A stretch of DNA of 64,000 bases, from assembly GCA_014191195.1 (NCBI GenBank), contig BJGZ01000006.1, positions 62,001 through 126,000 of the forward strand. Reading direction: 5' to 3'. Of the stretch, positions 56,787 to 64,000 are shown one piece after another (the stretch's first letter is position 1; each line of letters opens with the position of its first letter). The translations under genes and the position numbers were made by a program. The DNA comes from Chlorobiota bacterium (GTDB lineage: Bacteria; Bacteroidota; Ignavibacteria; Kapaibacteriales; UBA961). The notes beneath the pieces were generated by a model. The model was not told the origin of the DNA. It worked only from the letters and a program-made list of their open reading frames with translations, and did no database searches.

Positions 56787-57682
56787 TGAATAAAACAATG
56801 CTTATACCACACAAAAATATACTTCTCATAATATTCATCAGTGCGATATCAATGTTGATATCTGGTTGTGAAGATCCAGTAGCTTTTGACTATATACCTC
56901 AATATGCAGTAGAAGCATATCTATTGGTGGGCAAACCAATCGATAATATTATGCTTACCAAAACACAACCAGTTGCTGATTCATTTTCTTATGATAATGC
57001 AATTATAAAAAATGCAAAAGTATATATCATTCAAAATAGTAAAGACACAATAACACTCCAATATAGAGACTCCGAAAGAGGAGGAGAGTATTATTGTGCT
57101 GATACTACCTTACTTGTTCAGCCAAAAACAAGATATGATTTATTGATTACTACAAATGATGGTGCTGTAATTACAGCCACAACTTTTACGCCTAATACTG
57201 TTTCTTGGATTGTTCCGCCTCAAAGTGTATTGCAATATCCAAAAGATACTATCAATCTTACATTCAATGACTCTTTATCAATATCTTGGACGCAATTATC
57301 GGATATAAAAGAATATCTTATATCAATTTCTCATTTAGATACATTAGAATATGGTAAATATTTAGATCCTATATCTGAAGAAAAGAATAGAAAAATCACT
57401 CGATTTTTTTCAAGATCAAATAATCCAAGATTAAGAGATATGACTGTATATGGATTTCTTCAAGCGACGAAAGCTCCAGTTGTATGGACAGCTTTTAGAT
57501 GGTATGGTAAATGTAGGCTTACTATCTTTGCTCCAGACCAAAATTTTCTAAAATGGTTCAAAACATTGTGGTCTGGAAATCAATATGATTATAGATTAGC
57601 AAGCATTTCTGGAGGAGTTGGTGTTTTTGCAAGTGCCTCTTTTACAGATAAAGAAATCTTCCTTCTTAAAAATCAACCTTAA
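56786..57682 (+). CDS. DUF4249 lipoprotein
   Basis: 298 residues with lipobox (LISGCED); DUF4249 pattern EAYLLVGKPIDNIMLTKTQP, and a beta-rich body ending in the FLLKNQP tail. Works as the lipoprotein partner of the receptor whose last base it overlaps. Substrate unknown. Confidence 0.85.
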   Translation: MNKTMLIPHKNILLIIFISAISMLISGCEDPVAFDYIPQYAVEAYLLVGKPIDNIMLTKTQPVADSFSYDNAIIKNAKVYIIQNSKDTITLQYRDSERGGEYYCADTTLLVQPKTRYDLLITTNDGAVITATTFTPNTVSWIVPPQSVLQYPKDTINLTFNDSLSISWTQLSDIKEYLISISHLDTLEYGKYLDPISEEKNRKITRFFSRSNNPRLRDMTVYGFLQATKAPVVWTAFRWYGKCRLTIFAPDQNFLKWFKTLWSGNQYDYRLASISGGVGVFASASFTDKEIFLLKNQP

Positions 57683-57689
57683 CACTATA

Positions 57690-57718
57690 AAGCTCTGATC
57701 TGTTCAGAGCTTTATTTA
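57690..57718 (+). terminator. Terminator close ahead of the next start codon
   Basis: AAGCTCTGA (57690-57698) pairs with TCAGAGCTT (57704-57712), then TTATTTA. Its stem ends 12 bases before ATG 57725. Confidence 0.8.
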
Positions 57719-57724
57719 TGAATT

Positions 57725-58063
57725 ATGTTTCCAATAAAAGTATACAAAGAACTTGAAGGCTTAGATAATGCACTTGCAAATCAAAATATTGGACTTGCAA
57801 GAGTTCATGCAAGAAGAGCAATTGGAGAGTTTTTTAAAGAATATTCATATGCTGACATCCAGCCCAATATGAATGCCATGCAAGTACTTGCAATGCTTTC
57901 TATAGATGCATCGTTGCCTATAGAAATACATCTATCAATCAAAAGATTGCAAGGAGGGCTAAGAGCTAAACTGAATAATGAAGTTTATTCTGAAAAACCT
58001 CGCGAAGATGCCCTTACAGTTCTTCAATATTTTGTACTTTTGCTGGGCCATAAAAAATCTTAA
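57725..58063 (+). CDS. Conserved hypothetical helical protein
   Basis: 112 residues, all-helical look (NIGLARVHARRAIGEFFKEY), no signal peptide. HEPN-like packing is possible but unsupported. It lies 13 bases before the DsbD-domain gene. Confidence 0.5.
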   Translation: MFPIKVYKELEGLDNALANQNIGLARVHARRAIGEFFKEYSYADIQPNMNAMQVLAMLSIDASLPIEIHLSIKRLQGGLRAKLNNEVYSEKPREDALTVLQYFVLLLGHKKS

Positions 58064-58076
58064 GAGTAAACATCTC

Positions 58077-58580
58077 ATGAATAAGAACTATTTGCTTGTA
58101 TATCTCATCATCATTTCGTTCTTTTTTACAAAGAAATCACTTTTTTCTGCAGAAAAAGAAGCAAATCATTGTAAGATTACTGCTCCTTCTAAAATTTCAA
58201 TTAAGCCAGGCAAAACTGTAAATGTTCCTATAAAGTTTAAGCTTGATAAGTCATGGCATATCTACGGTTTTATTTCCGCAATTAATAAAGAAGGTATTGG
58301 GCCTCAACAGACAGATATTTATTATAATGATACAACCGGAACGATTACTCCAGGAAAGCCATCTTATCCTAAACCTAAAACTAAATATGATGAAGCATTC
58401 GAAATGGATGTAGATTCTTATTCTGGATCTTTTACCTGTATATTACCTCTAACAGCAAAAAATGATGCTGCTAAGTCTTGTATTACTATACCATTAGAAA
58501 TAACATATCAATTGTGTGATGGAAATATGTGCTTGGCTCCAACAACAGTTCCAATCCCTTTTAATATAATCATACAATAA
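58077..58580 (+). CDS. Stand-alone DsbD N-terminal-like periplasmic protein
   Basis: 167 residues; signal peptide (MNKNYLLVYLIIISFFFTKK). The fold and the Cys pair in ITYQLCDGNMCLAPTTVPI match the alpha domain of DsbD, which passes electrons to periplasmic partners. The upstream part of the longer frame is a shadow of the previous gene. Full DsbD, with its own N-domain, follows 30 bases later, so this may be a second exit for its electrons. Confidence 0.8.
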   Translation: MNKNYLLVYLIIISFFFTKKSLFSAEKEANHCKITAPSKISIKPGKTVNVPIKFKLDKSWHIYGFISAINKEGIGPQQTDIYYNDTTGTITPGKPSYPKPKTKYDEAFEMDVDSYSGSFTCILPLTAKNDAAKSCITIPLEITYQLCDGNMCLAPTTVPIPFNIIIQ

Positions 58581-58610
58581 GTCCGTCATCTTTAAAGAAA
58601 GCTTTTCACT

Positions 58611-60674
58611 ATGAATACAAATCCTACTTTATCTATACATTCACTAAAAAGATATGGTATTATCTTTTTAATAAGTGCTTTCATGTATAGTTTTACAATG
58701 CCTTTAAAAGCTTTTCAAACTGGCCTAAAAGAACATGCTATAATAACTTTGGATAAACAGCAGTTTTCGGTAAAAGCTGGTGATACTACTTTAATTCGTA
58801 TTTCCATAGATATAGAAAAGGGATGGCATGCTTATGATTTGCAACAGAATATAAGAAATAAAAAATCAGGTTCAGGGATCGGGCCTTCACCAACTTTGAT
58901 TAAATTTTCAAGTAAAAATATAGCTGTAATTGGCAGGATTGTCGCGCCTAAATCTGATATTTCATATGATTCAACATTTGAGGTGCAGATTGGAACTTGG
59001 CATGGTAAAGTATCTATGATTGTTCCTTTAATCGTTAAGAATACACTCAAAAAAGGAATATATAAAGATTCTCTCTTGGTTGAATCTCAAGTTTGTACCG
59101 ATGAAGGTATTTGTACATATCCTAGTAAGAAGTATCCAATTACATTCATGATTACGCAAGAAGCAATAAATGTATCATCAGATACTTCAGTGCAAGATGG
59201 TACTTTGATATCTATGTATTCAGATAATGCTTCTGATAGTTCTGAAACCAATATTCAAAAGAGTACAATAACTTCTATAAAAAAAGATACTAAGAAGTCC
59301 GGTGTCACAGAATCACAAGCAGAATATAATCAAGCCAAAGATGATGGTGTTTTTTCATTTTTATGGGCCGCAATTTTAGCAGGATTTGCAGCATTAACAA
59401 CTCCATGCGTCTATCCAATGATTCCGATTACGGTATCATTTTTTACAAAAAGGGCAGAAAAAGCAAGTGCGAAAAGTGTAGCAGATTCATTGGTTTTTGC
59501 AACCGGTATTATTGTTACATTTACAATTTTAGGACTATTATTTGCCTTGCTCTCTAATGCTGCAGGAATAAGAAATTTTGCAAATAATCCATGGATGAAT
59601 ATCTTCTTAGCTTCAATCTTTATCCTTTTTGCATTCAATTTGTTCGGGGCATTCGAGATTATGTTGCCTACTAGTTTATTAAATAAACTTAATTCGGCAT
59701 CTTCTAAAGGCAATAGCTTCGGTAGTGTATTGTTAATGGGTATTACATTTTCAATTACTTCTTTTACATGTACACTTGGATTTGTAGCAGCCGCATTTGG
59801 TGAAGCAGCAAGTGCAGTAAAAGGCGGTGAAGGAGATTTATTCTATCCTATGCTTGGTATGTTAGGATTTTCAGGAGCATTTGCTTTACCATTCTTTTTA
59901 TTAGCATTATTCCCCTCACAATTATCCAAAATGCCAAAAGCCGGCACGTGGATGAATAATGTTAAAGTAGTGCTTGGATTTTTAGAATTAGCATTAGCAA
60001 TTAGTTATTTAAGTAGAATGGATGCTACTTGGGAATTAGGATTACTTTCTAGAGAAACAATACTTGCCTTTTGGGTAGGTTGTGGACTCTTAATAACAAT
60101 GTATATACTTGGATTATATAAATTAAAACTAGATTCACCAATTCAAAATATTAGTGCGCCACGATTAGTATTTGCACTGATCTTTGCATCAATGACTTTC
60201 TATTTATTACAAGGAATGAATGGTAGAAGCGTTGGAGAATTCGAATCATTTATCTATTCAGATTCCGCTACTCCAATAGCTGCAGCTTCTATGGGTGGCT
60301 CTGCTGATACTAAAGGAGAAGAGTGGACAGAAGACTTCCAAGCTGCCTTAAAATTAGCAAAAGAAAAAAATCAACCTATATTCCTAGATTTTACTGGCGT
60401 TACATGTACTAATTGTCGTAAAATGGAAAAAAATGTCTTTCCACGACCAGTAATCGCTGCCTTAATGCAAAAAATGATTAAAGTAAGAATGTATACAGAC
60501 CGCGATAAACCTGAAGATAAAGCAAATGAAAAAATGATGCAAGATGAATATAAATCAGCTGAATTGCCTTTATATGTAATGCTTACACCTCAAGGACAAT
60601 TAATCGATCAAACTGGATATACTCCTGACACAGAAAAATTTCAGAAATTCCTAAAAAAAGCATTAAATGAGTAG
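58611..60674 (+). CDS. dsbD: Thiol:disulfide interchange protein DsbD
   Basis: 687 residues: N-domain with the QVCTDEGICTYP Cys pair (about 160-170), eight-helix membrane domain with LTTPCVYPMIPITVSFF and SFTCTLGFVAAAFG cysteines, and C-terminal thioredoxin domain with VTCTNCRKMEKNVF (active site CTNC). Carries electrons from cytoplasmic thioredoxin to the periplasm for cytochrome c maturation and disulfide repair. The next gene overlaps it by eight bases. Confidence 0.95.
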   Translation: MNTNPTLSIHSLKRYGIIFLISAFMYSFTMPLKAFQTGLKEHAIITLDKQQFSVKAGDTTLIRISIDIEKGWHAYDLQQNIRNKKSGSGIGPSPTLIKFSSKNIAVIGRIVAPKSDISYDSTFEVQIGTWHGKVSMIVPLIVKNTLKKGIYKDSLLVESQVCTDEGICTYPSKKYPITFMITQEAINVSSDTSVQDGTLISMYSDNASDSSETNIQKSTITSIKKDTKKSGVTESQAEYNQAKDDGVFSFLWAAILAGFAALTTPCVYPMIPITVSFFTKRAEKASAKSVADSLVFATGIIVTFTILGLLFALLSNAAGIRNFANNPWMNIFLASIFILFAFNLFGAFEIMLPTSLLNKLNSASSKGNSFGSVLLMGITFSITSFTCTLGFVAAAFGEAASAVKGGEGDLFYPMLGMLGFSGAFALPFFLLALFPSQLSKMPKAGTWMNNVKVVLGFLELALAISYLSRMDATWELGLLSRETILAFWVGCGLLITMYILGLYKLKLDSPIQNISAPRLVFALIFASMTFYLLQGMNGRSVGEFESFIYSDSATPIAAASMGGSADTKGEEWTEDFQAALKLAKEKNQPIFLDFTGVTCTNCRKMEKNVFPRPVIAALMQKMIKVRMYTDRDKPEDKANEKMMQDEYKSAELPLYVMLTPQGQLIDQTGYTPDTEKFQKFLKKALNE

Positions 60675-60945
60675 AAATCCATTGGCTGACCCAATGCCTG
60701 GTGATATCTTTATTACCATCCAAAATCACCGTGTAGAGATCATAGATCGTTATGTGTCTATTGATGAGCATGGCAAAGAAACGCCATGTCTTATTGCTAA
60801 AAGAATAAAATTAGATAAAGAACCTCACGATATCCTCAATACATCTGTAAGTGTAATTAGTGTTAAAATTAGGGGTAGCAAGATTGAATATCAATCCACT
60901 GAAAATGATATTTCTTGGAAATCTGTCAAGAGAATTATTGTCTAG
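60667..60945 (+). CDS. Small conserved hypothetical protein
   Basis: 92 residues, overlaps the dsbD stop. MSRNPLADPMPGDIFITIQN is followed by alternating beta-type residues; no family recognised. Converges with a porin gene 16 bases downstream. Confidence 0.55.
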   Translation: MSRNPLADPMPGDIFITIQNHRVEIIDRYVSIDEHGKETPCLIAKRIKLDKEPHDILNTSVSVISVKIRGSKIEYQSTENDISWKSVKRIIV

Positions 60946-60961
60946 GAAAATGATACATACT

Positions 60962-62059
60962 TTAAAAAGTATAAGAAATGCTTGATGTAATCGAGAGATT
61001 AGATTGTGTATTTGTCCCTATCATTTCTGTATCGGAATGATACAATTTTGCTTCTATCCTAAAGAGGCAATTTTTTTGGATTTGATAATCCACATTTGTT
61101 GAAAATCCTTTCACATTGAAACCATGTATATCGTTAGTGGGGATGATAAGTCCTTTAGAATCATTGAAATACTCTATTCTACAAGAGGCATTTATATTGG
61201 GGTTGATTGCATATCTTGCTATGAGTATAGGTGAAAACCAATAACCATATTGATTATTCTTATTGTCAGTTCCTATATCTAATCCAGTAATAAAAGAGAG
61301 TCTATTTTCTTGTCCATATATAAGATAAAAATTATGATATGTTCTTATCTTTTTATTATCCTCTGATTTTGAACAACCGATATAATTACTGTAATTAACA
61401 ATAGTATTCTTATTCAATTTACTTTGAATCTGAATCCCAATTGCTGGCAATGAATACAGATTATGTGCTGAGATATTTTGCCATCCATTTAAGAATAATA
61501 AAGATGACTGAAAATCTGTGTCATCCGAGGTATAAGAAATTTTTGCCCCCGTTTCATAATAAGGTGAATTTTCTGCTAATATGCTTCTGGTTACATTCCA
61601 ACAATCTTTGCCAATTACACTTTCAAAACCGATATGAGAAGGCATAACCCCAATATCTAACCATATGTTTTTATTGGAAGAAAGTAATAATCCAGCCTGA
61701 GCTTCATATATATTTTTTGCCCAATCTTTTTCATTGATGAGATTAAATGTAGAATAATCTCCAATCATTAAGCCTAATGTACTTCTAAAAGATTTATTAG
61801 TATATGCAGCCTTACCAATCAGAATATTAGTAGAAATGGTATTATTTCTTTTATGATTAACAATGAAATTCCCTTTTTCAATATTTTTTGGATTCGTAAA
61901 ATCAAAAGTATAATACAGTTCTGAATATCCACTGAATTCAATAGAATTATCGGATATAAGTTCACCACTTCTAACAGTCGTAATGTGTAAAATCAGAAGC
62001 AAGCTTATAGACAGTAGTCTATGAATAAAAGTATCTTTGTTCGCAATCATAGTTAGCAT
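60962..62059 (-). CDS. Outer-membrane beta-barrel (OmpL-like porin)
   Basis: 365 residues. Signal peptide (LLSISLLLILHITTV), then barrel strands including FSGYSELYYTFDFTNPK, IWLDIGVMPSHIGFESVIGK and a terminal aromatic IAYTF-like ending (SISYTF). Resembles the putative beta-barrel porin-2 family. Start 62059 or 62050. Confidence 0.8.
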   Translation of the reverse strand: MLTMIANKDTFIHRLLSISLLLILHITTVRSGELISDNSIEFSGYSELYYTFDFTNPKNIEKGNFIVNHKRNNTISTNILIGKAAYTNKSFRSTLGLMIGDYSTFNLINEKDWAKNIYEAQAGLLLSSNKNIWLDIGVMPSHIGFESVIGKDCWNVTRSILAENSPYYETGAKISYTSDDTDFQSSLLFLNGWQNISAHNLYSLPAIGIQIQSKLNKNTIVNYSNYIGCSKSEDNKKIRTYHNFYLIYGQENRLSFITGLDIGTDNKNNQYGYWFSPILIARYAINPNINASCRIEYFNDSKGLIIPTNDIHGFNVKGFSTNVDYQIQKNCLFRIEAKLYHSDTEMIGTNTQSNLSITSSISYTF

Positions 62060-62107
62060 AATAAATCGTGTATCTAGCCATAAAATAGCAGTTTGACAAA
62101 ATATAAA

Positions 62108-62140
62108 AAGCCATATTCAATAAAGAATACGGCTTTGTTC
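62108..62140. terminator. Terminator hairpin between the porin and the next gene
   Basis: AAGCCATATTC (62108-62118) pairs with GAATACGGCTT (62125-62135; one G-T or A-C mismatch), followed by T-rich TTGTTCTTTT. Confidence 0.6.
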
Positions 62141-62286
62141 TTTTGCGCATTTAGGAAGCCTGTGTGAACTTCCCTCCGATATTAGATGTGTGTGGTTCTA
62201 AAAATCGGTGCTATCAATTAAGATAACTTAAAAATAGGATATTGAATATTATCTAAATATTATTGTTTTATTACTTTTTTGATAGT

Positions 62287-64000
62287 CTATTTTATAACAG
62301 TAAACTTCTTTAAGACAGGTGCTTTTTCCATATTAGTGGACATGTCTTGAACTGAAAATAAATATACTCCTGAAGTTAATTCCTCGCCATTATTAAGCTT
62401 GCCATTCCATTTTATGCCTCCATTCCCGTCGTTTTCTGATAATGTAGCCAAAACATCACCTGTGATAGAATATATCTTTATATATGCCTCTGGTGGAAGG
62501 CCAGCAAAATGTATATAAGGATTCTTAGCACTATACCATGGTTGTGGATAAGCAAAAGAATTATCAGCATTACCAGTTAAGGTAAATCCTATCATTCTGC
62601 CAGAACCTTTCGTTAATTTCTTTCCATTATTTGACAGTAAAGAATTACATGTAATAAGATATTCTTTTCCATTTGGGATTAAAGGTTTTGAAGGATCTAA
62701 CGATAATGTGGCAATATTCCCAAGTACAGATATGGAATTAATTGTTCCAAAAGGTTCGATAGTATAATAATTATTAGTAGATGCTGAAGAACTATCAAGA
62801 ATATCTGAAAATGTTATATTAATTGTAGATGTATTTACTATGGTTGCTTTTGTGATATATAGCTCTTGATCCGGAATACTTAAAGAATCCGTTATAAAAG
62901 TAATTGTATCTAATAATGTAGGTGAACCAAAAAAATCTGTAAATGAATGACAAATCAGTGAATATCTAGTACTTTGACTTAAAGGTTTAGATAAAGTAAG
63001 TACAACAGACTTTTCTCCACTGGGAATAGCAGTATTGATAATAATATCATTTTGTGAATACATCGAAAAGGTATTCGAAGGAATAAAATTTGAAGAAATA
63101 TATCCTGAGAATTCAATCTGTAAAGTCTGTAATTCTGTCTCGGAATGTGCTAAAACAGCAATAGGTCCAATAGGAGAATGGATATAACAGTCCGCGCCAC
63201 TAGAAAGATTGCTGGCATTGCCATTATTAAATAGAGATTTTACAAAAAATCTATATAAAGTATTGTTTTTTAGTCCAGATACAGTAAAAGTTTGCATAGA
63301 TGTAGAATCTACAAGTGCAATGTCTAATTGATTCGGACCAGGATTTTCTTGAATATATATTTCATAAAAATCAGCATTTCCTTTCCAATTGATAATCGCA
63401 GTAGAATCATTCAAGGATATAGCTTGTAATCCAAGGGGAATATCTTGAATTGACTCATTATCAAATTCAGCAAAAATAGTTTTGAGTCCATCGCCAAAAC
63501 CAAAATCTACTTTCCCATTTTTGTCAAAATCACCGGTGACAGTAGTATTGCTATAGCACATGGGATAATACCATTTTGGGATAATCTTCGAGTTTTTTTG
63601 TCCAAAGATATAAAGATTTGGAAATGCATTTATGATAATTTCATCACCAGGAATATCATCTATGTTTGCACAAGAAGTACCATTTTTATAGTCTAAACCA
63701 GCTCTTACTCCATATATTTTTTCTTCATGAATGCTAGTAAAAGAATTATCTGCAAATGATTTTAGTATTGTAAATGTCCATAATGGGGATGAATATTCTC
63801 TAAAGTCATTGATCGATGGCGATGCATATCTTCCAAACAGTAATTCTGGTGTTCCATCTGCGTCGATATCCGGTGCCCCAGTAAATTCTGTTGCACCACT
63901 TTGAACTGTTTGAAGAGAAAATGTTTGAGTAAAAGCGCCATTTTCATATTCAAATACCATAAAATCTCCATCTGTATCTCCATAAGCTATTTCAACTTTA
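62287..64000 (-). CDS. Secreted FG-GAP/fibronectin protein with T9SS C-terminal domain, 5' end cut by window
   Basis: Open frame to the right edge (the visible upstream codons read GDTDGDF, a VCBS/FG-GAP repeat; ATG 63960 is internal). Order in the visible part: FG-GAP repeats (DIDADGTPELLFGRYA), an FN3 domain (GLQAISLNDSTAIINWKGNA), Ig-like Big_5 domains (INITFSDILDSSSASTNNYY), and a Por-type sorting domain (YIKIYSITGDVLATLSENDG, then LTSGVYLFSVQD). Exported by the type IX system; adhesion or enzyme role unknown. Confidence 0.82.
   Translation of the reverse strand, partial: KVEIAYGDTDGDFMVFEYENGAFTQTFSLQTVQSGATEFTGAPDIDADGTPELLFGRYASPSINDFREYSSPLWTFTILKSFADNSFTSIHEEKIYGVRAGLDYKNGTSCANIDDIPGDEIIINAFPNLYIFGQKNSKIIPKWYYPMCYSNTTVTGDFDKNGKVDFGFGDGLKTIFAEFDNESIQDIPLGLQAISLNDSTAIINWKGNADFYEIYIQENPGPNQLDIALVDSTSMQTFTVSGLKNNTLYRFFVKSLFNNGNASNLSSGADCYIHSPIGPIAVLAHSETELQTLQIEFSGYISSNFIPSNTFSMYSQNDIIINTAIPSGEKSVVLTLSKPLSQSTRYSLICHSFTDFFGSPTLLDTITFITDSLSIPDQELYITKATIVNTSTINITFSDILDSSSASTNNYYTIEPFGTINSISVLGNIATLSLDPSKPLIPNGKEYLITCNSLLSNNGKKLTKGSGRMIGFTLTGNADNSFAYPQPWYSAKNPYIHFAGLPPEAYIKIYSITGDVLATLSENDGNGGIKWNGKLNNGEELTSGVYLFSVQDMSTNMEKAPVLKKFTVIK

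Noticed and set aside
57978-58076. Upstream extension of the stand-alone DsbD-domain protein
   Set aside because: It is the end of the previous gene in another frame; the signal peptide fixes ATG 58077.
1-64000. CRISPR array
   Set aside because: I found no regularly spaced repeats; the tandem and inverted repeats seen are explained by slippage and by the element.

Overview
The window is AT-rich chromosomal DNA from a member of the Bacteroidota or a close FCB-group relative. The evidence is a SusC/SusD pair, a TonB receptor next to a DUF4249 lipoprotein, an HmuY-like lipoprotein, BNR-repeat proteins with type IX secretion (Por) C-terminal domains, a DUF5690 protein, and at least one promoter of the Bacteroidota form TTTG-N20-TAnnTTTG. 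Shine-Dalgarno sequences are mostly weak. I cannot name the genus.

Layout. 1-9.6 kb: a TldD/PmbA protein cut by the left edge, urocanase, an ECF sigma factor, an exported LmbE-type deacetylase, a BNR protein, TruA, a cytochrome-like lipoprotein, an HmuY-like lipoprotein and an isolated PaaA. 9.6-25 kb: a TonB receptor, a Bax-inhibitor-1-like membrane protein, a TPR-like protein, Pgi, an O-methyltransferase, a Wzx-like flippase, an exported protein of the family often mislabelled 'asparagine synthetase B', a trans-sulfuration PLP enzyme, an M16 peptidase, a beta-propeller lipoprotein with a cytochrome c, and a PafA-like phosphatase.

25.1-31 kb: tRNA-Ser(UGA) carries a small integrative element. 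A 74-bp direct repeat (25174-25247 and 30881-30954, one mismatch) contains the last 12 bases of the tRNA plus its terminator. Between the copies lie a serine recombinase, a small HTH gene, small exported or membrane proteins, a coiled-coil pair, and two long inverted repeats around a 3.9-kb cargo. No replication or transfer gene is visible.

31-38 kb: a lipoprotein, a large T9SS-tagged BNR protein, an old-yellow-enzyme/DoxX/YCII operon divergent from an HxlR regulator, a short HMA-like protein and an RluF-type pseudouridine synthase. 38.6-48.9 kb: a tightly packed ten-kilobase operon, SusC-SusD-PhoD-phosphonatase-like HAD-FAD oxidoreductase-PhnZ-like HD oxygenase-DUF5690 transporter-second HAD. 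It looks like a complete route for importing and breaking down an organophosphonate, with an outer-membrane SusCD pump instead of an ABC importer.

49-64 kb: a Cache-like lipoprotein, a TPR-adenylate cyclase, an M43 metalloprotease, a Bor-like lipoprotein, PdxJ, a TonB receptor with its DUF4249 partner, a stand-alone DsbD N-domain protein next to full DsbD, a beta-barrel porin, and a T9SS-secreted FG-GAP/FN3 protein cut by the right edge. The strongest candidates for something new are the tRNA-Ser element with its bracketing inverted repeats and the SusCD-coupled phosphonate operon.
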